From assembly GCA_031553075.1 (NCBI GenBank), contig JAVBLX010000069.1:1-64000 (forward strand): a stretch of DNA of 64,000 bases, read 5' to 3'. How positions within the stretch are numbered: the stretch's first letter is position 1; each line of letters opens with the position of its first letter. Positions 36,195 to 44,111 of this stretch are shown one piece after another. The notes beneath the pieces were generated by a model. That model worked only from the letters and a program-made list of their open reading frames with translations, was not told where the DNA came from and did not search any database. The position numbers were made by a program, and so were the translations under genes. The DNA is from DIGJ01 sp031553075 (GTDB taxonomy: Bacteria; Bacillota; Clostridia; Lachnospirales; Lachnospiraceae).

Positions 36195-37026
36195 ACATTT
36201 TTCTTATATATGGTGGAAGATATAAATAAAAAGGTAAATTATCAGGAGAAAAAAAGTTAAAAGGATTCTTTTCTCCTGATATTATTGACTGCTGATATTG
36301 ATTAATTACTTCTTTCTGGCATTGGCATAAATTCATGTTTTTCCCCCAAATGGTTTCTATATGTAAGATCCCAGGATATTCAGGAACTGTAACTAAAGAT
36401 AAAACTATTTCGCCAAGTTCTTTTAACTCTTTTAGAGAGTTTCTTGTCACTAAGTAATCAAAAATATGTCTGTATATAATATCACAGCACACCCCTTCTG
36501 GTGTTAGTAGTTCCTTCAAACGCTTATACATAGAAAACGATTTTTCTTCACCAATTGCAACTAGGTTAAAGCAATCATTTATAATTAAATCATAGTTATT
36601 TTGGCACTGATTAATAAAGTCAATACCATCACTTTCTACAAAATAAAATTTAGGGTTTGCCATCACCTTTTTTGCATGATCATAATAATTGCCCATGACA
36701 TCTAATACACAATGATCATAATCACATAGTGTTACTTTTTCAATTGATGGGTATTTCAAAATTTCATTCGCAGCAAACAAAGACCCGCCACCAATAATAA
36801 GTGCTGACGTTGGTTTCATTATAAAACTCATCGGTAAATGTACTAACAATTCATGGTAAAGACATTGGTAATTTTCGATGTGCTGAATTTCATCATTAAT
36901 TACTAAAATGTTTCCCAATTCAGGATGCTTGTACAACTCAATATGTTGTATTGAGGAATAAATGTGTTCCAATTGATTTAAATCTTGAAGATACAAACTT
37001 ACTGATTCTTTTTCATAAAAATTCAT
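36184..37026 (-). CDS. Spermidine synthase-like methyltransferase-fold protein with altered active site (gene B)
   Basis: A 280-residue member of the SpeE/spermine synthase fold: an N-terminal beta domain (ELGNILVINDEIQHIENYQCLYHELLVHLP, resembling LDG-Q-YHE) and a Rossmann domain (ALIIGGGSLFAANEILKYPSIEKVTLCDYD). Key residues differ: the GGGDGG loop is GGGSLF (Ser82 for Asp), and the D-x-x-D gate is D151-C-F-N154. Polyamine synthesis is doubtful; another aminopropyl- or methyltransferase reaction, or binding only, is possible. ATG 37026 with GGAG upstream is preferred to GTG 37041. It starts 37 bases before IR-R and lies 3' of the recombinase. Confidence 0.75.
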   Translation of the reverse strand: MNFYEKESVSLYLQDLNQLEHIYSSIQHIELYKHPELGNILVINDEIQHIENYQCLYHELLVHLPMSFIMKPTSALIIGGGSLFAANEILKYPSIEKVTLCDYDHCVLDVMGNYYDHAKKVMANPKFYFVESDGIDFINQCQNNYDLIINDCFNLVAIGEEKSFSMYKRLKELLTPEGVCCDIIYRHIFDYLVTRNSLKELKELGEIVLSLVTVPEYPGILHIETIWGKNMNLCQCQKEVINQYQQSIISGEKNPFNFFSPDNLPFYLYLPPYIRKMFNV

Positions 37027-37065
37027 TTTGAAATTCTCCACGGTTATATTTGAGGGATAATGAAG

Positions 37066-37085
37066 GATAATACTTTATTATCCTT
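37066..37085 (-). repeat. Inverted repeat IR-R (candidate recombination site)
   Basis: The complement reads AAGGATAATAAAGTATTATC, identical to IR-L. This copy is a longer palindrome: 10-base arms AAGGATAATA / TATTATCCTT around CTT (37063-37085). It contains the last codons and stop of the recombinase gene (GGA TAA), so swapping one repeat for the other would leave the recombinase intact. Confidence 0.75.
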
Positions 37086-38001
37086 TATTAACATCCATAA
37101 GATTTCGAGGGTGCTTATTAAACAAAATATCCTTTTGCTTCACATTGGATACATGCGTATAGATTTCCGTTGTACTAATTGAGCTATGTCCAAGCATTCG
37201 TTGTATATATCGTATATCAACATCCTGTTCCAGTAAGAGAGTGGCGAAGGAATGGCGAAACATATGCGGTGTAATGTGTTGGCTGATTCCAGCAAGGTTC
37301 ACATAGTGATTTATCATAAACCGAACAGATTGATCAGATAATTTATGTTGTAACCTATTTACAAAAAAGTACCCACATGCAGTAATATCCGCTTTAAATG
37401 TTTCCTGATACGAAAGCAAAGCGGAAAGAACGTCTGGATTTCCAATTTGTAGAACTCTCTCTTTGGCACCCTTTCCATAAATCAATATATTATTGTTCTG
37501 AAAATCAATATCGGTTGGCTTTAGGGAACATAGTTCGGATATACGCATTCCAGTAGCAAATAATAACTCAATGACAGCGATATCTCTGATACAGCAACGG
37601 ACTTGATACTCGGATTCTGCTTGCTCCTTTTGGACATACAGCTCAGATAAGAAGGCCTGCATGGAATGAAAGGAAATAGTTTTTGGTAAAAGTTTTGCTT
37701 CACGGAAGCGAATGTCCAGTTTGTCAAAGGGATTTTCATTTATTAGTTCCTTATATTCCATATAGTGAAAAAATGCTTTTAAACTTGCAATTTTACGCTT
37801 TACAGTTTTTGGTTTATATTGCTTATGTAAATGAGTTATGTAGCTATCAACAGCATTTTTAGAAAAGCAATCTAAGTCCTGAGAAAAGGATTTATACTGC
37901 CCCATATCAATTTTATAGGCTTTTAAAGTTTTCCTGTCCAAACGTTTCCTGTATTGGCAATACGCCATGTACTCCATAATGCAATTATCTAAAGTATTCA
38001 T
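37078..38001 (-). CDS. Tyrosine recombinase (XerC/XerD/phage-integrase family)
   Basis: A 307-residue site-specific recombinase. The N-terminal SAM-like DNA-binding domain covers ~1-90. The catalytic domain has all active residues: Arg153 (TGMRISEL), Lys177/180 (YGKGAKER), His246 and Arg249 (HMFRHS), His272 (LGHSS) and Tyr281 (TEIYTHV). It lacks the extra arm-binding domain of ICE integrases, being similar in size to Xer and to invertases of phase-variable loci. No excisionase is nearby. Located directly outside IR-R. Confidence 0.93.
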   Translation of the reverse strand: MNTLDNCIMEYMAYCQYRKRLDRKTLKAYKIDMGQYKSFSQDLDCFSKNAVDSYITHLHKQYKPKTVKRKIASLKAFFHYMEYKELINENPFDKLDIRFREAKLLPKTISFHSMQAFLSELYVQKEQAESEYQVRCCIRDIAVIELLFATGMRISELCSLKPTDIDFQNNNILIYGKGAKERVLQIGNPDVLSALLSYQETFKADITACGYFFVNRLQHKLSDQSVRFMINHYVNLAGISQHITPHMFRHSFATLLLEQDVDIRYIQRMLGHSSISTTEIYTHVSNVKQKDILFNKHPRNLMDVNKG

Positions 38002-38298
38002 AAGTAGACACTCCTTGTTTTTTTTAACTATTATGAGTGCCTACGCATAAACTTGTCCATACCTTTATTTTTCTGGGAAAAATCGCTTCAACCCTTCCAA
38101 ACAGTCTTTGGAAGTGTTGCGCTTTTGCCTGCTCAATCTCAAGCTCCTGCAAAACCCATTCCACCTGTATTATGCTAATTTCCTTTATATCTTTTGAATC
38201 ACTTACGCAAAAAGACGTTTTTTATTAGCTGAAAATAAGCAAAAATAGTATTTGGGACTGGTAAAAAGGAAAGGCTAAAGATATAATAAATATCGACA
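38002..38298. other. Island edge upstream of ktrB
   Basis: No intact gene. On the minus strand about 38035-38210 reads as a ~54-codon coding-like tail (QVEWVLQELEIEQAKAQHFQ then RLFGRVEAIFPRK) without a proper start, likely the remnant of a gene that once preceded the recombinase. A TATAAT at 38282-38287 could be the -10 of the ktrB promoter; no good -35 is seen. Confidence 0.5.
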
Positions 38299-38353
38299 GA
38301 ATTTGGAAAACCAAGAATTTGGAAAATCAAGAATTTGGAAAATCAAGAATTTG
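38299..38353 (+). repeat. 16-base tandem repeat upstream of ktrB
   Basis: Three consecutive copies of GAATTTGGAAAATCAA (the first with CC for TC) plus the first half of a fourth. It lies ~85-140 bases before the ktrB start, probably in its untranslated leader. Confidence 0.85.
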
Positions 38354-38437
38354 AGGGGACGATGTTATGCGCAGACGAATGAAACAGTCATAAACTTTCC
38401 CTAAATCAACAGATTGTTGAACAGGAGTATAAATTAT

Positions 38438-39841
38438 ATGAAAGTAAAGGAAAAAAGAAAAAAACCAATACATCTGACACCTTCCCAAAGTATAATGGCT
38501 GGATTTGCTTCAATGATATTGATTGGCGCTTTGCTGCTCACTTTGCCATTTGCCAGCAAATCGGGGGAAAGTATAGGGTTTCTTAATGCACTCTTTACCG
38601 CAACATCTGCAAATTGTGTTACCGGACTGGTAGTGGTAAACACAATGGAGCATTGGACCTGGTTTGGGAAGATTATCATTTTATTATTGATACAGTTTGG
38701 TGCGTTGGGGTTTATGACGGTCATGACAATTGGCCTGCTTATGACCAGACGTCAGATAACCTTGCGGAACCGGCAGGTAATTCAGGCATCATTTAATCAA
38801 GATGGCATTGGTGGTATGGTAAGGTTGGTAAGAAATGTCATCTTGACGACAGTCATTTTTGAATCCGTTGGCGCACTATTACTGGCAATATCATTTTTAG
38901 CCAGTTCTTCCATGACAATTGGAGAATCAGTTTATCAGGGAATTTTTCATTCCGTGTCTGCATTTTGTAATGCCGGCTTTGATAATATGGGAGTGAATGG
39001 TTTAATACCTTATCAAAGCAATGTACCTGTCAATTTGATTATTATGGTTTTAATTATTGCTGGCGGTATTGGCTTTCCGGTATGGGGTGAAATGAGGCAT
39101 TTTATTAAAAATTCACAAAAAAAGCCGTTGCATTTTCGTATTAAACACTTGAGCCTGCACAGTAAAATCGTAATTTGTGTAACGGGTATTCTAATTTTAT
39201 CAGGTATGGTATTTTTTCTCTTGCTGGAATGGTCCAACCCCAATACGCTTGGCGGTTTACCAATTTGGCAGAAAGGACTGGCGGCACTGTTTCAATCTGT
39301 CACCTTGCGTACAGCCGGATTTAATACGATCGCGCAGGATGGACTTACGGAAGCATCGCAGTTTATTTCCTGTATTCTGATGATTATCGGTGGATCCTCC
39401 GCCAGTGCGGCGGGGGGTATGAAAACAGTAACCATTGGTATAATTGTTTTTTCGATGTTGTCAGTATTGAGAGGACGAAATAAATTGGAGGCATTTGGGC
39501 GCACACTACCCTTGGATTTGCTCCAAAAGGCACTGACGGTTGTTACTACAATGTTGATTGTGGTTTTTGTTTCCACTTTGATATTGTGCTTTACGGAACA
39601 GGGGTCGCAATTTCCCCATACTTTTTTGGATTTGTTGTTTGAAAGCTGTTCAGCGGCTGGTACAGTTGGGGTGACCACTGGGATTACACCATACCTTTCC
39701 CCGGCAGGCAAAATAGTAATTACCGTATGTATGTATCTTGGGCGTTTGAGTCCGGTTACAGTGGTGATTGCATTAAACACAAGGCTTCAGGCTGGAGCCG
39801 ATGGTGTGGCATTCCCCAAAGAGCGGGTTATCATTGGATAG
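38438..39841 (+). CDS. ktrB: Potassium uptake protein KtrB (TrkH family)
   Basis: A 467-residue integral membrane K+ (or Na+-coupled K+) channel subunit. It has repeated membrane-pore-membrane units with filter-like segments (TATSANCVTGLVV, SVSAFCNAGFDNMG, SVTLRTAGFNTI, SCSAAGTVGVTTGI), each with the conserved Gly. The start is ATG 38438 with AGGAG ten bases upstream. It is followed 11 bases later by ktrA, its regulatory partner. In related bacteria such systems respond to c-di-AMP and ATP. Confidence 0.93.
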   Translation: MKVKEKRKKPIHLTPSQSIMAGFASMILIGALLLTLPFASKSGESIGFLNALFTATSANCVTGLVVVNTMEHWTWFGKIIILLLIQFGALGFMTVMTIGLLMTRRQITLRNRQVIQASFNQDGIGGMVRLVRNVILTTVIFESVGALLLAISFLASSSMTIGESVYQGIFHSVSAFCNAGFDNMGVNGLIPYQSNVPVNLIIMVLIIAGGIGFPVWGEMRHFIKNSQKKPLHFRIKHLSLHSKIVICVTGILILSGMVFFLLLEWSNPNTLGGLPIWQKGLAALFQSVTLRTAGFNTIAQDGLTEASQFISCILMIIGGSSASAAGGMKTVTIGIIVFSMLSVLRGRNKLEAFGRTLPLDLLQKALTVVTTMLIVVFVSTLILCFTEQGSQFPHTFLDLLFESCSAAGTVGVTTGITPYLSPAGKIVITVCMYLGRLSPVTVVIALNTRLQAGADGVAFPKERVIIG

Positions 39842-39852
39842 GAGAGGAAAAG

Positions 39853-40503
39853 ATGAAGAAAAGAAAACAATATAGTCAATTTGCAGTATTGGGCCTGGGA
39901 CGATTTGGTATGAGTATTGTGAGAACGCTTTCCGAGAGCGATGTCAATATTATGGCCTGTGATAATGATGAAATGAAATTACAGCAGGCGGCTGAGTATG
40001 CAACTCATGTTGTTCAGGTGGACGTTACGGATGAAAATTCACTGGAAAAATTGGGACTTGGCAATTTCGAAGTCGTTATATTAGCAATGGGAGAAGATTT
40101 TGAGGCATCATTGATTGCTGCCATGATAGCCAAGGAGCATGGAGTAAAGCGCATTATTGTAAAAGCAGCAAATATTCGGCAAAAGACAATTCTGGAAAGC
40201 ATTGGGGCAGATGAAGTAATCTTGCCAGAGCATGAGATGGGGGCAAAGCTGGCTCGCAGGTTAATCGGATCTAATGTAATGGATATATTGGAAGAGTCTG
40301 AGTTCTATACAATTAAAGAAATGCGTCCGATGGATGAATGGGTGAATAAAACCATACAGCATGCGGATATTCGCCGCAAACACAACTTAACCATTTTGGC
40401 AATTCGACATGGGGAAAAGCTGATGATTCCGGTGTTACCGGATACGGTGATTAATCAGGACGATATTTTAATTGCTTTGAGTGATGCCCAAAGCAGTGAT
40501 TAA
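39853..40503 (+). CDS. ktrA: Potassium uptake regulatory subunit KtrA (RCK protein)
   Basis: A 216-residue cytoplasmic RCK protein. RCK_N (FAVLGLGRFGMSIVRTLSES, nucleotide-binding GxGxxG) covers ~8-125; RCK_C covers ~135-216 and may bind c-di-AMP. The start ATG 39853 has GGAGAGG upstream; the frame is open into ktrB, but only this start gives the family N terminus. It forms the ring that gates KtrB. Confidence 0.93.
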   Translation: MKKRKQYSQFAVLGLGRFGMSIVRTLSESDVNIMACDNDEMKLQQAAEYATHVVQVDVTDENSLEKLGLGNFEVVILAMGEDFEASLIAAMIAKEHGVKRIIVKAANIRQKTILESIGADEVILPEHEMGAKLARRLIGSNVMDILEESEFYTIKEMRPMDEWVNKTIQHADIRRKHNLTILAIRHGEKLMIPVLPDTVINQDDILIALSDAQSSD

Positions 40504-40543
40504 GGGATTATTACCAAACCAAGATTCTGGGAGGGAACGGTGA

Positions 40544-40578
40544 AAACGGCTGTGAACGAATTGCTCACAGCCGTTTTT
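40544..40578. terminator. Bidirectional terminator between ktrA and the sensor kinase
   Basis: Twelve-base arms AAACGGCTGTGA / TCACAGCCGTTT with a nine-base loop, T-rich on both strands, between convergent genes. Confidence 0.85.
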
Positions 40579-40592
40579 GCCTGGTTCATTTC

Positions 40593-41930
40593 CTAAATAT
40601 CCAAAATAATAGAGAATGTAGTCCCTTTATCTATTTCACTACAAACAGTTATTTTGCCATTATGTTTTTCCACAATCCATTTCACAATAGACAAACCTAA
40701 TCCACTCCCATTACGGTCGCGGGATTTATCTACCCGGTAAAAGCGGTCAAACAGGAATGGTAAATTCTCTTTGTCGATGCCAATACCGTCATCCGTAATG
40801 GTAATTATTAAAAATCCATCCAAGTCTTTTGCATTAATCCAGACGTGACCACCATGATTGCCATATTTGACAGCATTAGTAACCAGATTTAACATCATTT
40901 GTGTAATCAGGCTTTGGTCCATAAAAAGTTGATATTCCTTTTCCGTTGTATTTAATAAGGTGATAGAATTGTCCTCTGCCAAATCGAAAAGTTGTTCCAA
41001 TACGGTATCGATAATTACATTTAGGCTGGTTTGCTCAAACTTGGGCGTGTATTTTCCCTCCATGCCCCTCGTAAGCATAAGTAGCTGTGAAATAATTACA
41101 TTCATATGGTGGCACTCATTTAATATAATAGAAAGTGTTTTTTGTGTTTCGGTATTTTGCTCCATTGCCAAAGACATTTCTGCGTTAGCCATAATGACGG
41201 ATACGGGAGTCCTTAATTCATGGGATGCGTCAGATGCAAACCGCTTTTCATTTTGAAAGGATTGTTCCAAATGGTTTAACATTCCATTAAATGTTTCGGC
41301 CAATTCGCCAACCTCATCCTTGCAATTAATTTCCGTTATCCGCTTTGATAAGTCACTGGATTCAATGCTTTTTGCTAAAGCGGTAATGTTGCTAATGGGA
41401 CGCAAGGCCCTTTTGGCAATTAAAAGGCCTCCCAGAATGGTGACGAGGAAATAGATTGGCAATACAACGATTAATATTTCCAGCAGGGTATTTCTTAATG
41501 TGGCTTCGATGTTTTCCAGAGAACTGCAAATTCGTATTTTAGCGGCAAGCTTCCCATCATCGTACGCTATATTGTCATATAAGATCCAATTACTTCCATC
41601 CTTACTTATTTTTCTCATTTTATCTTCTATAAAGGGAATATCAAAAAGCCACTGGGATGAACGATGAGAATAAACCAATTCATGGTCTGCATCCCATATT
41701 AAGGTGGGTAAGTCATAAGATGTTTCAGGATCATTCCAAATGAATAGGGAGGCACTGTCGCTCTCATAATCTATGTTCATAATTGTTTGGGACATTGCAG
41801 CTTGAAGCAGATTCTTCTCACTGCTTAGTAAAGAAATGGAGATTGTTTGGTACAATATTGGCAGAAATATAGCTAGTAAAATGGAAGTCAACAAAGTATA
41901 CCATAATGTCATTTTAATTCGGATTTTCAT
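40593..41930 (-). CDS. OmpR-type sensor histidine kinase
   Basis: A 445-residue membrane kinase: membrane helix (~9-31), extracellular domain (~35-145), second membrane helix (~150-172), HAMP (~173-225), HisKA with His237 (FASDASHELRTPVSV), and HATPase (DDGIGIDKENLPFLFDRFYR, GSGLGLSIVKWIVEKH). The layout resembles ArlS/CssS. It follows the response-regulator gene on the same strand (72-base gap). Signal unknown. Confidence 0.92.
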   Translation of the reverse strand: MKIRIKMTLWYTLLTSILLAIFLPILYQTISISLLSSEKNLLQAAMSQTIMNIDYESDSASLFIWNDPETSYDLPTLIWDADHELVYSHRSSQWLFDIPFIEDKMRKISKDGSNWILYDNIAYDDGKLAAKIRICSSLENIEATLRNTLLEILIVVLPIYFLVTILGGLLIAKRALRPISNITALAKSIESSDLSKRITEINCKDEVGELAETFNGMLNHLEQSFQNEKRFASDASHELRTPVSVIMANAEMSLAMEQNTETQKTLSIILNECHHMNVIISQLLMLTRGMEGKYTPKFEQTSLNVIIDTVLEQLFDLAEDNSITLLNTTEKEYQLFMDQSLITQMMLNLVTNAVKYGNHGGHVWINAKDLDGFLIITITDDGIGIDKENLPFLFDRFYRVDKSRDRNGSGLGLSIVKWIVEKHNGKITVCSEIDKGTTFSIILDI

Positions 41931-42002
41931 TCATGGCTCCCATCTGCCCGCTTCAGCGGACGTACAATCAAGGCAGTGCATTTTGCAGCCTTAGCATTTC
42001 TC

Positions 42003-42680
42003 TCACATTTCCTCATTCCTTAAAATATAACCCGCCCCTCTAATCGTATGAATTAATTTTTTTTCAAACCCTTTATCTACTTTATTTCTAAGATAGCGGA
42101 TATAAACATCCACGATGTTAGAATCGTATTCAAATTCGTTATTCCACACATGGTCGGATATCTGGGACCGGGTCAAAACGTTGTTTGGATTCCTCATCAA
42201 ATATTCAAGCAGCGAATATTCCTTTGAGGTTAACTCGATTTTTTTTCCGTTCCGCATTACAGCATGCTCGTTAACATTCATACATAAATCTTCAAAAAAG
42301 AGGTTGTTATCTTTGCTTTTACTTTGTCTTCGCATAAGAGTGCGGATTCTCGCTAAAAGTTCTTCAAAGGCAAATGGTTTGACAAGGTAATCATCTGCAC
42401 CGAGGTTTAATCCGGTGACGCGGTCTTCAATACTGTCTTTCGAAGTCAAAATTAAAATATTTGATTTGTTTCCCTCTGCCCGCAGCTTCTTTAATAATTC
42501 TATACCATTCATTTTGGGTAGCATCAGGTCTAAAATGATGCAGTCATAATCTGCACCACTGGCATAACTATAGCCCTCCATACCGTCAAAACAGGAATCG
42601 AGAGTATAGCCTTCGCTTTTCAATCTCTTGGAAATTACTTCTTGTAAAGATTTATCGTCTTCAATGAGTAACAATCGCAT
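42003..42680 (-). CDS. OmpR/PhoB-family response regulator
   Basis: A 225-residue regulator. Receiver: Asp8-Asp9 pair, phospho-acceptor Asp51 (CIILDLMLPKMNG), Lys in LVKPFAF. The C-terminal winged helix covers ~130-225 (LTSKEYSLLEYLMRNPNNVLTR, RYLRNKVDKGFEKKLIHTIRG). ATG 42680 has GGAGG seven bases upstream. It is the partner of the kinase downstream. Confidence 0.94.
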   Translation of the reverse strand: MRLLLIEDDKSLQEVISKRLKSEGYTLDSCFDGMEGYSYASGADYDCIILDLMLPKMNGIELLKKLRAEGNKSNILILTSKDSIEDRVTGLNLGADDYLVKPFAFEELLARIRTLMRRQSKSKDNNLFFEDLCMNVNEHAVMRNGKKIELTSKEYSLLEYLMRNPNNVLTRSQISDHVWNNEFEYDSNIVDVYIRYLRNKVDKGFEKKLIHTIRGAGYILRNEEM

Positions 42681-42873
42681 AAACACTACCTCCTTCTTTA
42701 TTGTATCATAAAAGGATGAAAAACAAATGAGAAAAGTAATCCTTTTCTCATCTGTTTTTCATTTAATCCTGTTAAAATATCCATAGAAGTAGGCTATCCG
42801 GGTATTATGACGGGTATTATGAAAACAAGACGCCCGCATTAATAATTCTGTTCTTGAGAGGAGAATGAAGATA

Positions 42874-43245
42874 ATGTTAGATAAAATATTTAGAAAAAAT
42901 GATATTATTGCTTCTGCTCTAGATGGCTACCACGTAAGAAACGAGGTTATTGCAAATAATATTGCAAACGAGGATACACCTGAATTCAAGAAAAAAACAG
43001 TTAAATTTGAAGTTGCATTACAAGATGCAGTAGAAGAATACAGAAAAACCGGCGAACTTGACTTAAAAGATGTTAAGCCATCTGTTCAGGTGGCGGAGGG
43101 CGACTTAAGCTACCGTTTTGATGGCAATAATGTTAATATTGACACGGAAATGGCTGATTTGGCAAAGAATCAAATCGATTACTATACTTTGGTGGGTTGC
43201 ATTGGCTATAAAAATTTGCAGCGTGTTTTGGGCGTTATAAAATAA
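42874..43245 (+). CDS. flgB: Flagellar basal-body rod protein FlgB (orphan)
   Basis: A 123-residue proximal rod protein. The N terminus has the family consensus (YHVRNEVIANNIANEDTPEFKKK) and the C terminus DTEMADLAKNQIDYYTLVGCIGYKNLQRVL. Start ATG 42874 is set ten bases after AGGAG; ATG 42865 is too close to it. FlgB normally sits with flgC and fliE, but neither is nearby: an OmpR-type system is upstream and an ABC transporter downstream. Confidence 0.9.
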   Translation: MLDKIFRKNDIIASALDGYHVRNEVIANNIANEDTPEFKKKTVKFEVALQDAVEEYRKTGELDLKDVKPSVQVAEGDLSYRFDGNNVNIDTEMADLAKNQIDYYTLVGCIGYKNLQRVLGVIK

Positions 43246-43403
43246 TCTCCGGTTTGACTTTACATGGGGATGGTGAGAAAGGCTGAAAGTTTTGAAAGAA
43301 CAAGACTTCAGTCTTTCTTCTTTTTCTTGAACTGGCAGGTAGTCTACGATATAATTTATTGGTAAATATTTTAATCAACAAAACACAAACAAGGGGGAAA
43401 ATA

Positions 43404-44111
43404 ATGATTGAAGTTAAAAATCTGACGAAGCGATACCGTAAGCTGGTTGCCAACCACGATATTTCGCTAACAGTAAATCCTGGCGAGCTTACCGTACTAC
43501 TGGGACCCAACGGGGCTGGGAAATCCACATTAATCAAGTGTATCTGCGGACTTTTGCGCTTTGAGGGGAGCATCACCGTTGACGGACATGATAACCGCAG
43601 CTCCAAGGCAAAGCAGATTCTGGGCTATATTCCGGAAATGCCGGCGCTTTATCCAATGCTTACAGTGCGTGAGCATTTGGAATTTATCGCAAGGGCATAT
43701 GAACTTAATGACTGGGAGCCATGGGCAGATGAGCTGCTCAAGCGCTTTGAACTGGACGACAAACAAAATAAGCTGGGTAAGGAGCTGTCTAAGGGGATGC
43801 AGCAGAAGGTCAGCATATGCTGTGCTGTCTTGACGAAACCCAGTGCCATTATCTTTGATGAACCACTGGTAGGGCTTGATCCTCACGCCATTCGGGAGCT
43901 AAAGAACCTGATTGGGGAAATGAAACAAAGGGGCTGCGCCATGATTGTATCTACGCATATGATTGAAAGCGTAGAGGAAGATTGGGATACCACCTGCATT
44001 ATGAAAAATGGGGTTATTGCCCGTGCCTGTCGTCGTGAGGAGCTGGAAAGCGGTGACTTGGAGGACTTATACTTTTCGATTACGGAAAAGCGGGGGGAGG
44101 ATGTCGTGTGA
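43404..44111 (+). CDS. ABC transporter ATP-binding protein
   Basis: A 235-residue ATPase with Walker A GPNGAGKST (34-42), signature LSKGMQQKV, Walker B AIIFDEPLVGLD and switch His in STHMIE. The start ATG 43404 has AAGGGGGA upstream. Its last bases overlap the permease start (GTGA). It resembles YtrB/EcsA-type ATPases that power ABC-2-like exporters. Confidence 0.93.
   Translation: MIEVKNLTKRYRKLVANHDISLTVNPGELTVLLGPNGAGKSTLIKCICGLLRFEGSITVDGHDNRSSKAKQILGYIPEMPALYPMLTVREHLEFIARAYELNDWEPWADELLKRFELDDKQNKLGKELSKGMQQKVSICCAVLTKPSAIIFDEPLVGLDPHAIRELKNLIGEMKQRGCAMIVSTHMIESVEEDWDTTCIMKNGVIARACRREELESGDLEDLYFSITEKRGEDVV

Noticed and set aside
38037..38228. 63-codon plus-strand ORF upstream of ktrB
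   Set aside because: The complementary strand reads more like a decayed coding tail; the plus-strand ORF has no ribosome site or similarity.
38351..38361. GGGGACG as a duplicated tRNA-Arg 3' end (att site)
   Set aside because: Only seven bases match the tRNA end, which is expected by chance.
43303..43330. Hairpin AAGACT-TC-AGTCTT with T/C-rich tail after flgB as a terminator
   Set aside because: The stem is only six base pairs with a two-base centre and the T-run is broken by C; too weak to call.
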